Shown here one piece after another: positions 7,235-13,690 of a DNA stretch of 13,691 nucleotides (the first letter of the stretch is position 1; each line of letters opens with the position of its first letter). The stretch spans positions 1 through 13,691 of the forward strand of contig NZ_CAXRBQ010000016.1 in NCBI RefSeq assembly GCF_964228735.1. The letters run 5' to 3'. The translations under genes were made by a program, and so were the position numbers. Source of the stretch: Pontibacterium sp964228735 (lineage in GTDB: Bacteria; Pseudomonadota; Gammaproteobacteria; Pseudomonadales; Balneatricaceae). The notes beneath the pieces are model-generated. The model searched no databases, was not told the DNA's origin, and saw only the letters and a list, made by a program, of their open reading frames with translations.

Positions 7235-8092
7235 ATGTCTGAACAACACTGGATTCTAACCGCCCACTGCCCGAGCCGCTTGGGCACTGTCGATGCCGTG
7301 ACTGGCCTGCTCTATCAACAGGAACAGTATATCGATGACCTGCAGTCCTTCGACGACAGATCACATCAGCACTTTTTCATCCGCGCCCAGTTCCGTCCCG
7401 AAAAGCAGTTCGACGAAGAGTCTTTTCGGACTGCGTTCGCGCCGCGAGCAGAGAAGTTTGGTATGGAGTGGAGCCTCACGCCCTCCAACCTCAAGTTCAA
7501 GGTGGTGATCATGGTTTCCAAGTTTGATCACTGCCTGAACGACCTGCTCTACCGTTACCGTATCGGTCAGCTGCCGATTGAGATCCCAGCGATCATCTCA
7601 AACCACCCGGATCTGAAACCGCTGGCAGACTGGCACAACATTCCCTATTTCCACCTGCCGATAACAGCGGAAACCAAGCCACAGCAGGAAGCGGAAGTCT
7701 GGAAGATTATCTGTGAGAACAATGCGGATCTGGTGGTGCTGGCCCGTTACATGCAGGTACTGTCGGAAGATATGTGCGAGAAACTTTCCGGTAAGGCGAT
7801 CAACATCCACCACTCATTGCTGCCCGGCTTTAAAGGCGCACGCCCATACCATCAGGCATATGAGAAAGGGGTGAAACTGGTGGGCGCCACCGCACACTAC
7901 GTGAATACCGATCTGGATGAAGGGCCGATCATCACACAGGGGATCGAGCCGGTGGATCACACTTACTATCCGGAAGACCTCACCGCGAAGGGACGTGATA
8001 TCGAATGTGTCACCCTCGCCCGTGCGGTGCAGTACCACATCGAGCGACGGGTGTTCCCATACGGAAATCGATGCGTTGTATTCTCTGACTGA
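7235..8092 (+). CDS. purU: Formyltetrahydrofolate deformylase
   Basis: PurU hydrolyses 10-formyltetrahydrofolate to formate and tetrahydrofolate. It balances the one-carbon pool and can feed formate to PurT in purine synthesis. The 285 residues split into an N-terminal ACT domain (about 5-80; WILTAHCPSRLGTVDAVTGL) and a C-terminal formyltransferase-fold domain (about 88-285). The catalytic residues of this fold are present: N190 and H192 in INIHHSLLPGFKGA, and D228 in NTDLDEGPIITQ. PYHQAYEKGVKLVGATAHYV is typical of PurU rather than PurN. The ATG at 7235 has AAGGAG at 7221-7226, 8 nt upstream, so it is preferred over the in-frame GTG at 7226. The 79 nt before it hold no recognised riboswitch. 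The stop is 2 nt from that of the convergent phosphatase gene. Confidence 0.95.
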   Translation: MSEQHWILTAHCPSRLGTVDAVTGLLYQQEQYIDDLQSFDDRSHQHFFIRAQFRPEKQFDEESFRTAFAPRAEKFGMEWSLTPSNLKFKVVIMVSKFDHCLNDLLYRYRIGQLPIEIPAIISNHPDLKPLADWHNIPYFHLPITAETKPQQEAEVWKIICENNADLVVLARYMQVLSEDMCEKLSGKAINIHHSLLPGFKGARPYHQAYEKGVKLVGATAHYVNTDLDEGPIITQGIEPVDHTYYPEDLTAKGRDIECVTLARAVQYHIERRVFPYGNRCVVFSD

Positions 8093-8094
8093 TC

Positions 8095-10017
8095 TTAGTC
8101 ACTCACCAAGGGTTGTTCGGCTTTCGGATCGGGAAACTTGGTCCGCAAGCCGTTCGCACCCAATACCTGGATATCGACCGGCACGCCCTCCTCATTCAGC
8201 TTCACCAATCCCAAACCACTGCCATTGTGCAGATGATGATCGTCGGTGGTAGGTCGCCGCGCCTTAATCCGCATCCGACGGCGCTTGGTAAACCAGTTAA
8301 GCGGTGAGCGGCTGCCATACATCACCCGGTTGAGCAGATCCAGCTTGGGCAGCAACGATGTCGGGAACTCGTTCTTCATACCACTGCAGGTGATCTGCCA
8401 GATATTCGGACTGTTCTTGCGAAAGCGGATCAGCACATCGTAAACAAAGGAGTAGTGCACATCACCGGACAAAATCACGAAATTCTGCGGTGTTTTTGGG
8501 TGCCGGAAGATGTTCAACAAGGTATTGGCGGATCCCGGGTGCGCCATCCAGTTTTCCGCATCCACCATCAGAGCATGGCCAAAATAGGTGAAGATACGCT
8601 GGATCGTTTCAATTAGCTTCACACCAAAGATCGGTGCCGGCGAGACCATTACCACCGCAGGTTCACCAATCAGCTCCTGCTGCATATCCGACAGAGCTTC
8701 CCAATCCATCAGACCGGATGGTTTTGCCAGCCGGCTTTCCGAGCGCCAACGCCGGGTGCGGGTATCCAGCACCACCAACTTAGGCGTTGTTGCCAGGCTG
8801 TAGTGCCAATGCTCAAAGTGCAACAGGGTATCGATCAATGCATCCTGACTGTCACAATCAGGGTCATCAAAGTAGTCATGGATCTGCTGCATAAACTCGG
8901 CCGGAAAGTGCTGTGGTGCGTTCCCCCAGCCCTGACAGAGCCAGTACCCGATCAGAGCATTGCCGATAATGCGGCGGGAGAATGGATTGCCATACGCCGC
9001 CTCTTCCCAGCCTCGGGTCAGGTTCCAGTCGTCGGTCACATCGTGATCGTCGAAGATCATATAGACCGGCATATGTGCCATGGCACGCTGTACGCCACCC
9101 AGCCCATCAACAAAGTGGGCCAGCTGCTTCTGCTCTTCCAGATATTTATCGCGATGAGGCTCGGATACGTCCTTTACACTGGTACGCACGTATTTCCAGA
9201 GCACCGGTGACCACACCAACAGGTACATGGCGATCACCTCGCCAAAGGTGATCAAGTGGTTGTGTGCACCATCCGCCGTAAAGATCGGCTTACGTGCGCC
9301 ACCAAAAAACTTATCACGTAGGGTTTCGTTGGCTTTGTTATGTGGCAGCAGCTGTTCGCGCTGGTAATAACAGCAGGTGTTGGCGTAGAGATCATCACTG
9401 TCGGTAATCGTGGCACCTTTGATCTGTTCGCCATGAAGTCCCAGCAGTCGAATCACCTGATGAATCGCGGTCAGCATCGGACCAGCCACATCGTCGGCGT
9501 AGACCTGGTCACCGCTCATCAACAACAAGGATGGCCGCTTACGGTCATCCTGCAACGATTCCGAGATCAATTGGTCGGCCTGCAGTAGTCCGTCATCGCT
9601 GGCGTAATGGGGTTTGCGGCAAGAGCCGTGAAGAATTTGGTCGAGCTGCGTTTTAAGCACCAGCGTTGGCTCAGTCTCGCCGTCATACAGGAGATCTGGC
9701 TGAAGTTCTGCAAGGCGCTTTTCACCCGCTTCGCCGTTGATAATTAGGTCATAACCGAAGCGCTGGTTGGTTGGCAGCGGCTGTTCAAAGTGGAGATCAA
9801 CCAAATAGACCCAGGCCCGTTCGCCAATGCGTAGACAATCGCAATGGGGCGATGCCAGTGGATACTGTTGCGTGGAGCCATCCGGCAGGGTCAGCTGCAG
9901 TGCTCCGTCCAACCTACGGCTGCTTACAAACCAGAGCACCATCTGTTCCGGCATCAAGCGCCGCACGATAGGCCCAGCAATCAATTCCGGTAATACCTGC
10001 TCCATTTCCCCATCCAT
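8095..10017 (-). CDS. PhoD-like metallophosphatase family protein, probably cytoplasmic
   Basis: The 640-residue product carries the metal-binding blocks of the PhoD-like metallophosphatases: HGSCRKPHY (130-138), SGDQVYADD (168-176), IFDDHDVTDDW (321-331) and LSGDVHYSFVYD (516-527). A beta-rich N-terminal part (about 1-110) resembles the N-terminal domain of such proteins. Secreted PhoD enzymes start with a twin-arginine signal. This one starts MDGEMEQVLPELIAGP with no RR motif, hydrophobic core or transmembrane segment, so a cytoplasmic location is likely. The family contains phosphodiesterases and phosphomonoesterases, and the substrate is not predictable. The start is either ATG 10017 or ATG 10005; neither has a strong ribosome binding site, and the longer one is given. 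It converges on purU with no room for a terminator. Confidence 0.85.
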   Translation of the reverse strand: MDGEMEQVLPELIAGPIVRRLMPEQMVLWFVSSRRLDGALQLTLPDGSTQQYPLASPHCDCLRIGERAWVYLVDLHFEQPLPTNQRFGYDLIINGEAGEKRLAELQPDLLYDGETEPTLVLKTQLDQILHGSCRKPHYASDDGLLQADQLISESLQDDRKRPSLLLMSGDQVYADDVAGPMLTAIHQVIRLLGLHGEQIKGATITDSDDLYANTCCYYQREQLLPHNKANETLRDKFFGGARKPIFTADGAHNHLITFGEVIAMYLLVWSPVLWKYVRTSVKDVSEPHRDKYLEEQKQLAHFVDGLGGVQRAMAHMPVYMIFDDHDVTDDWNLTRGWEEAAYGNPFSRRIIGNALIGYWLCQGWGNAPQHFPAEFMQQIHDYFDDPDCDSQDALIDTLLHFEHWHYSLATTPKLVVLDTRTRRWRSESRLAKPSGLMDWEALSDMQQELIGEPAVVMVSPAPIFGVKLIETIQRIFTYFGHALMVDAENWMAHPGSANTLLNIFRHPKTPQNFVILSGDVHYSFVYDVLIRFRKNSPNIWQITCSGMKNEFPTSLLPKLDLLNRVMYGSRSPLNWFTKRRRMRIKARRPTTDDHHLHNGSGLGLVKLNEEGVPVDIQVLGANGLRTKFPDPKAEQPLVSD

Positions 10018-10045
10018 ACTTCAAGACTTTCAATTGCTTAGGTTA

Positions 10046-10051
10046 AGTATA
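10046..10051 (-). promoter_or_regulatory. Candidate -10 box for the PhoD-like gene
   Basis: On the - strand this reads TATACT, five of six matches to TATAAT, about 30 nt upstream of the ATG at 10017. The -35 position at 17-nt spacing (CTAAGT) is poor, so this is a weak call. Confidence 0.3.
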
Positions 10052-10151
10052 AAGACCGCATTAGACAAACTTAGTGCCTTACCCAGATGATAAGTGCGCA
10101 ACGTTAACTTTCCCTTAATTAAACAAAAACACCAAACTGAGCACAAAACCA

Positions 10152-10178
10152 TCAACTGTTTCGAACTTTGGCCGATAA
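10152..10178 (+). promoter_or_regulatory. Sigma-28 (FliA)-type promoter for the DUF5610 gene
   Basis: GCCGATAA at 10171-10178 matches the sigma-28 -10 octamer exactly. TCAACTGT at 10152-10159 matches the -35 consensus TAAAGTTT at five of eight positions, and the spacing is exactly the canonical 11 nt. Transcription would start near 10185, leaving a short leader before the ATG at 10218. A sigma-70-like extended box (TGGGATACT, 10181-10189) overlaps just downstream but has no good -35. The octamer also occurs once by chance inside purU (7657-7664) without a -35, so the call rests on the octamer, the spacing and the position together. Confidence 0.6.
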
Positions 10179-10217
10179 CGTGGGATACTTAAGACGACTT
10201 TCAAAGAGTAGAACGGT

Positions 10218-10907
10218 ATGAGCATTAACAATTTTGGTCAGTCGATTTCGGCGCAAGCCAAGCAACCCGACAAACCACAACAGTTTGGCCAGCAAGTATC
10301 CCAGCAGGCCCATGCCAAAAACGAAGCTAAACGCGCTGAACGTGCTGCAGAAACGCCTGCGATGACACCACAACAGCAGGCAAAGGCTGAACTCAATCGG
10401 TCCATCGTGGAAGCGTCCCTACAGGTTAATATCAATGCCGGTAACGAATCTCTCACGCTGGCATTTAAAGCCGCAACGGAAAAACTTAACGAGATTCTTG
10501 AGCCACAGCTCGGGCCCCGGGCAATCGATAACGCAGTAGACAGCGGACTGGACGTTTCCCCGGAAGCCACTGCTGACCGCATTGTGTCGCTGACAACCGG
10601 ACTGTTCAGTGCGTTTCAGAATGCCAACCCTGACCTCCAAGGTAGCGAGTTGGTCGACCACTTTACCGACGTGATCGGCGGCGGCATCTTGCAGGGCTTT
10701 AACGAAGCACGAGAGATCCTGGATGGTATGGGCGTGCTTACCGAAGAGATCGCAGGCAATATTGACCAGACCTATGATCTGGTTACTGAAAAACTGGAGC
10801 AGTTCCGCATCGATAATGGCGGTTCTGATCGGAGTGCCGAAACTGATAGCAGCTCGGAAGAGACCGCTAGCGATACTCAACCACCTCCAACCGCACCCGC
10901 TGAATAA
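10218..10907 (+). CDS. DUF5610 domain-containing protein of unknown function
   Basis: A 229-residue soluble protein with no signal peptide or transmembrane segment. Residues 1-55 are low-complexity and rich in Q, A and K (for example GQQVSQQAHAK). Residues 56-197 form the conserved, mostly helical part: LNRSIVEASLQVNINAGNES, LAFKAATEKLNEILEPQLG, SPEATADRIVSLTTGLFSAF, GGGILQGFNEAREILDGMGV and IDQTYDLVTEKLEQF. These recall the DUF5610 family. Residues 200-229 are an acidic S/T/E/P-rich tail. The function is not established. The FliA-like promoter suggests expression with late flagellar or chemotaxis genes, and the unstructured ends would suit a partner-binding or exported protein; both are inference. 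The gene converges on a diguanylate cyclase and shares its terminator. Confidence 0.78.
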   Translation: MSINNFGQSISAQAKQPDKPQQFGQQVSQQAHAKNEAKRAERAAETPAMTPQQQAKAELNRSIVEASLQVNINAGNESLTLAFKAATEKLNEILEPQLGPRAIDNAVDSGLDVSPEATADRIVSLTTGLFSAFQNANPDLQGSELVDHFTDVIGGGILQGFNEAREILDGMGVLTEEIAGNIDQTYDLVTEKLEQFRIDNGGSDRSAETDSSSEETASDTQPPPTAPAE

Positions 10908-10910
10908 TTC

Positions 10911-10945
10911 AAAAAAGGCCACTTACTCAGAAGTGGCCTTTTTAT
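10911..10945. terminator. Bidirectional terminator between the DUF5610 and GGDEF genes
   Basis: A 13-bp perfect stem, AAAAAGGCCACTT (10912-10924) with AAGTGGCCTTTTT (10931-10943), closes a 6-nt loop. Runs of T on the + strand and of A on the left arm serve transcription from both sides. It starts 3 nt after the DUF5610 stop and ends just before the GGDEF stop at 10949-10951. Confidence 0.93.
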
Positions 10946-10948
10946 TAT

Positions 10949-12172
10949 CTAAAGCACGCTAACCCTGTTACGCCCCTGCTCCTTGGCGTGATACAGCGCC
11001 CGGTCAGCTCTGTTGACCGTATCTTCAAAGTGATCGTCATCTTCACTCACCAGCGACACACCGATACTCACAGTGACATTAACGGCACCACCGTCAAAAC
11101 CCATCGGCTGAGTCGAGATACCACTACGGATGCGCTCTGCGATGCTGAATGCATCTTCACTGCTACCGCCGGGTAACACCAGAATAAACTCTTCGCCACC
11201 GTAACGTCCCACGTTGCTGTAGTTACGTACTGCCTGTGCCAAATAGTCTGCAACCTGTTTCAGCACCTGGTCACCCACTACGTGACCGTAGTTGTCGTTG
11301 ATCGATTTAAAATGGTCCAGATCGATCATCATCACGCTGTACGGGCTGTGCTCGGAACCAATGGACAAACGTTTGTAGCGCGAAAACTCCTGTTCGCCCC
11401 GTATTGCGATCTCACGGCGATTGATCAAACCGGTGAGGGAATCACGAATAGCCAGGTCATGCAGTTTTTCCTGGGCATCCAGCAGACGATTTACCGCCGT
11501 CTTCAGGAACAGATAAGCAATCGAGAACACCAACAGCAGCACCGATCCCAATACCACCACAGACATGGTGACGCCGTTCGCCACTTCATCCCTGAAGATG
11601 GTGGTGTCCTGATAGATTTCAAAGCAACCAACCACCACGCCATCCGCATTGCGGATCGGTACGTAGGTCTCGACCACGTCAACGTCAAATCGCTGCTCGG
11701 ACTTAATGTCCAAAAACGATTCTTTTGTCTGCAGCTTGGATACCGGCTCACCCTGCAATGCTATTAGTAAATTAGGGTTGTTGGCGTTTTGCTGCCCAAT
11801 AATCGAGCGGTCGGTGCTATAAACCACGGTACCGTTCAGGGAAAAAACCTTAACTTTGAGAATGCCGTGGGGAGACAGGAACTTGTCCATACGCTGGTCG
11901 AGCCTATCCAACGCGGCGGCGTCCAGATAATCCGTCAACGGTGATGCAGAATGGGAGGAAGGTTTAAGAAAGCGGCTTTCAATCGCAACAATCAACTCGC
12001 TGGTACGGATGGCATCCAGCTTGGAGACTTTGATTACGTAGCCTTGATACAACCAGTGAGTACCAGCGACAGCGGCAATCAGAATGATGCACGTCGCCAA
12101 TGCGGCAACGACTTGTAGCAGACCGATCAGCTTTTGCGGGTCACGGCCAACTGCGCCATTGATACTGCTCAT
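10949..12172 (-). CDS. Membrane-anchored sensor diguanylate cyclase (GGDEF)
   Basis: A 407-residue inner-membrane protein: TM1 at about 16-42, a periplasmic sensor region at about 45-198, TM2 at about 201-224, a short linker helix, then a GGDEF domain at about 235-405. The sensor region looks Cache-like (KVKVFSLNGTVVYSTD, then VETYVPIRNADGVVVGCFEI). Catalytic features are intact: DSLTGLINRR, D284 in MMIDLDHFKSIND, and the active site G325-G326-E327-E328-F329. It should make c-di-GMP from two GTP in response to a periplasmic signal. The inhibitory I-site, normally RxxD nine residues before the motif, reads R316-N-Y-S319, so product inhibition may be lost. There is no EAL or HD-GYP domain. The ATG at 12172 has only a weak upstream AGAG. 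Confidence 0.93.
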   Translation of the reverse strand: MSSINGAVGRDPQKLIGLLQVVAALATCIILIAAVAGTHWLYQGYVIKVSKLDAIRTSELIVAIESRFLKPSSHSASPLTDYLDAAALDRLDQRMDKFLSPHGILKVKVFSLNGTVVYSTDRSIIGQQNANNPNLLIALQGEPVSKLQTKESFLDIKSEQRFDVDVVETYVPIRNADGVVVGCFEIYQDTTIFRDEVANGVTMSVVVLGSVLLLVFSIAYLFLKTAVNRLLDAQEKLHDLAIRDSLTGLINRREIAIRGEQEFSRYKRLSIGSEHSPYSVMMIDLDHFKSINDNYGHVVGDQVLKQVADYLAQAVRNYSNVGRYGGEEFILVLPGGSSEDAFSIAERIRSGISTQPMGFDGGAVNVTVSIGVSLVSEDDDHFEDTVNRADRALYHAKEQGRNRVSVL

Positions 12173-12350
12173 ACAACTACTCTGCTGAATCCCGTTACTT
12201 CTAAATACGGAAGAGCAATCCTATCCCCACCGTTTTTCACAGTCTGCGCTGCAATAAGCTCTATGCTAATCGATCAATACGAAATGTATAGTGCCATTTT
12301 GTACGGAACCCAAAATCCAGGCATATGGAACGCGCCTGAAGTCAAAAAAC
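12173..12350. other. Intergenic region upstream of the diguanylate cyclase gene
   Basis: There is no convincing coding potential here; short frames lack ribosome binding sites. It should hold the leftward promoter of the GGDEF gene, but no clear -35/-10 pair was found. On the + strand TATAGT (12286-12291) could be a -10 without a good -35. A rightward transcript from there to the terminator at 12351 would be about 90-100 nt, the size of a small RNA; this is speculative. Confidence 0.3.
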
Positions 12351-12382
12351 AAAAAGGCCGCAACTCAAGTCGCGGCCTTTTT
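12351..12382. terminator. Orphan bidirectional terminator beside the IS element
   Basis: An 11-bp stem, AAAAAGGCCGC (12351-12361) with GCGGCCTTTTT (12372-12382), closes a 10-nt loop, with T on the right and A on the left. No gene ends here from either side: the GGDEF gene starts to the left and the IS begins 8 nt to the right. It may have ended a leftward gene separated by the IS insertion, or it may end an unannotated small RNA. Confidence 0.88.
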
Positions 12383-12390
12383 CACTCTTA

Positions 12391-12425
12391 TGTCCCGTCC
12401 TGAATAACGTTGACACTTTTCGAGG
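12391..12425 (+). repeat. Left terminal inverted repeat of the IS3-family element
   Basis: It begins TGTCCCGTCCTGAATAACG and continues with TTGACACTTTT. It contains a perfect TTGACA (12410-12415) pointing inward, but no -10 box was seen at the right distance before orfA. Confidence 0.88.
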
Positions 12426-12443
12426 AGCAACTCGGAGAGTGTT

Positions 12444-12833
12444 ATGAAATCAAGCACTAAGCGTACTCAGTGTGACTATTCCCTCGCTTTTAAATTATCG
12501 GTTGTCGACCAAGTAGAAGCTGGCGAGTTAACGTATAAACAAGCTCAGAACCGTTACGGTATTCAAGGCCGTTCAACAGTATTAGTTTGGCTTCGCAAGC
12601 ATGGCAGGCTAGATTGGTCTAAAGGAACACCGATAAAGCGTGCCAGCGTTATGTCAGACAAACCTTCAGAGCCAACCCCAGAGCAACGCATCAAAGAGCT
12701 TGAGCAAAAGCTGGCTGAAGTGCAGCAGAAAGCCGATTTCTTTGAAGCCGTGGTTGATGTCCTCAAGCGCGATCATGGGATCCGCGTCGTAAAAAAGCCG
12801 CGCGGCAAGTCATCGAAAAACGACAAGTCGTAG
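12444..12833 (+). CDS. IS3-family transposase OrfA (helix-turn-helix, leucine zipper)
   Basis: The 129-residue protein has an N-terminal helix-turn-helix (about 10-58: YSLAFKLSVVDQVEAGELTY, then YGIQGRSTVLVWLRKHG) that binds the terminal repeats. A coiled-coil segment follows (about 80-110: RIKELEQKLAEVQQKADFFE, then AVVDVLKRDHGI) for oligomerisation. The ATG at 12444 has GGAG 6 nt upstream. Near its end the codons GTA-AAA-AAG place the heptamer A-AAA-AAG in the correct phase, so part of the ribosomes shift -1 and make an OrfAB fusion of about 405 residues. Translated alone, OrfA regulates transposition in this family. Confidence 0.93.
   Translation: MKSSTKRTQCDYSLAFKLSVVDQVEAGELTYKQAQNRYGIQGRSTVLVWLRKHGRLDWSKGTPIKRASVMSDKPSEPTPEQRIKELEQKLAEVQQKADFFEAVVDVLKRDHGIRVVKKPRGKSSKNDKS
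12791..12797 (+). promoter_or_regulatory. Programmed -1 frameshift site (A AAA AAG)
   Basis: The heptamer AAAAAAG lies in orfA phase as A-AAA-AAG, the classic IS3-family slippery site. After the slip the -1 frame stays open (GCC GCG CGG CAA ...) into orfB. Downstream elements that could pause the ribosome are CGAC-AA-GTCG (12821-12830) and the pair GGCAAG (12804-12809) with CTTGCC (12852-12857). Confidence 0.85.
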
Positions 12834-12841
12834 GGCTGACG

Positions 12842-13660
12842 GTGACTCGGGCTTGCCACATCCTCGGCATCAGTCGACAGGCCTATTACCAGCAATGTCA
12901 GCGTGCTAAGCAGCAAGCCAAGCGGTATCGCGCCATATTGGGGTATATTCAGCATGAGCGCATGTGTCAGCCGCAGTTAGGGACGCGTAAACTTCTGCAC
13001 CTGCTGAATACCGAAACGGCGTTGAAAATCGGCAGGGATAAGCTCTTTGAGCTGCTTAGAGAACACCGCTTACTGGTTCAGCGACGCAGGGCATATCACA
13101 AGACCACGCAGAGCCATCACCGCTTCTGGTGTCATCCAAACCTGCTTAAGCCAAGTGCCGAACACGCACAAGCGACGCGGCCTGAGCAAATCTGGGTAGC
13201 CGATATCACGTACTTGCCTGTGAGGCATGGAGAGGCTTACCTAAGCCTGGTGACAGATGCGTATTCACGCAAAATCGTCGGCTATCACGTACACAGCGAC
13301 CTGAAAGCAGAATCTGTTGTCACGGCTTACAAGAAGGCCTTGAGCGGTTACCAGAGGAATACAGAACTCATCCACCACTCTGATAGAGGCATACAGCACT
13401 GTTCGAAGCGGTACCAAGAGGTACACAGAAAGCACGGTGTGCGCTGTTCGATGACTGATGGGTATGACTGCTACCAGAACGCGCTGGCAGAGCGGGTGAA
13501 TGGGATACTGAAAGGCGAGTATCTGCTAAGAAAACCCGATGATCTAGAACAAGCGGTCGTCATGGTTGATGAGTCGGTGCATCTCTACAATACACGACGG
13601 CCTCATATGGCCTTAAAATACAAAACGCCCGATGAGGTACATCGGGCGTTTTTAACCTGA
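12842..13660 (+). CDS. IS3-family transposase OrfB (DDE integrase domain)
   Basis: This is the catalytic half of the transposase, in the -1 frame relative to orfA. From the GTG at 12842 it has 272 residues, but it is mainly expected as the C-terminal part of the OrfAB fusion, because the frame is open back through the slippery site at 12791. It has a short N-terminal helical region (ACHILGISRQAYYQ), an HTH_21-like segment (about 30-85), then the rve integrase core. The triad is D121 (WVADITYLP), D181 (HHSDRGIQH) and E217 (NALAERVNGILK), with exactly 35 residues between the last two. The conserved K224 follows E217 by seven. No stop or frameshift interrupts it. Confidence 0.93.
   Translation: MTRACHILGISRQAYYQQCQRAKQQAKRYRAILGYIQHERMCQPQLGTRKLLHLLNTETALKIGRDKLFELLREHRLLVQRRRAYHKTTQSHHRFWCHPNLLKPSAEHAQATRPEQIWVADITYLPVRHGEAYLSLVTDAYSRKIVGYHVHSDLKAESVVTAYKKALSGYQRNTELIHHSDRGIQHCSKRYQEVHRKHGVRCSMTDGYDCYQNALAERVNGILKGEYLLRKPDDLEQAVVMVDESVHLYNTRRPHMALKYKTPDEVHRAFLT
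13622..13653 (+). terminator. IS-internal terminator overlapping the end of orfB
   Basis: A 13-bp perfect stem, AAAACGCCCGATG (13622-13634) with CATCGGGCGTTTT (13640-13652), closes a 5-nt loop and adds one more T. It lies within the last codons of orfB, before the stop at 13658-13660. It would end transposase mRNA inside the element and also stop leftward transcripts entering from outside. Confidence 0.85.
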
Positions 13661-13690
13661 AATAGTGTCAACCTATATCAGGACAAGACA
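13656..13690 (-). repeat. Right terminal inverted repeat of the IS3-family element
   Basis: Read on the - strand it begins TGTCTTGTCCTGATATAGG and continues TTGACACTATT, matching the left end. It overlaps the last base pairs of orfB. Confidence 0.88.

Larger units (their letters stand above)
12391..13690 (+). mobile_element. Complete IS3-family insertion sequence, 1300 bp
   Basis: The ends are imperfect inverted repeats starting 5'-TG and ending CA-3'. Left 12391-12425 and right 13656-13690 match at about 26 of 35 positions, sharing GTCCTGA and GTTGACACT. Inside are orfA and orfB in the -1 relation, a frameshift heptamer and a DDE catalytic triad, so the element looks complete and potentially active. 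The left flank ends TTA and the only right-flank base is T, which fits a 3-bp target duplication but cannot prove it. The subgroup is not assigned. Confidence 0.93.

Noticed and set aside
7657..7664. Second GCCGATAA octamer, possible FliA promoter
   Set aside because: It lies inside the purU catalytic domain and the -35 position reads ACATTCCC; a chance match.
10419..10922. Antisense frame of 167 codons over the DUF5610 gene
   Set aside because: It crosses the shared terminator, lacks a ribosome binding site and overlaps the better supported gene fully.
12277..12297. Possible sigma-54 promoter on the - strand for the diguanylate cyclase (TGGCAC followed by ATTTC)
   Set aside because: The -24 half looks right, but the -12 GC at the required spacing is missing.
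12173..12403. Possible small coding gene between the diguanylate cyclase and the IS
   Set aside because: The open frame starts within the cyclase coding region, runs through the terminator hairpin and into the IS end, and resembles no known protein.
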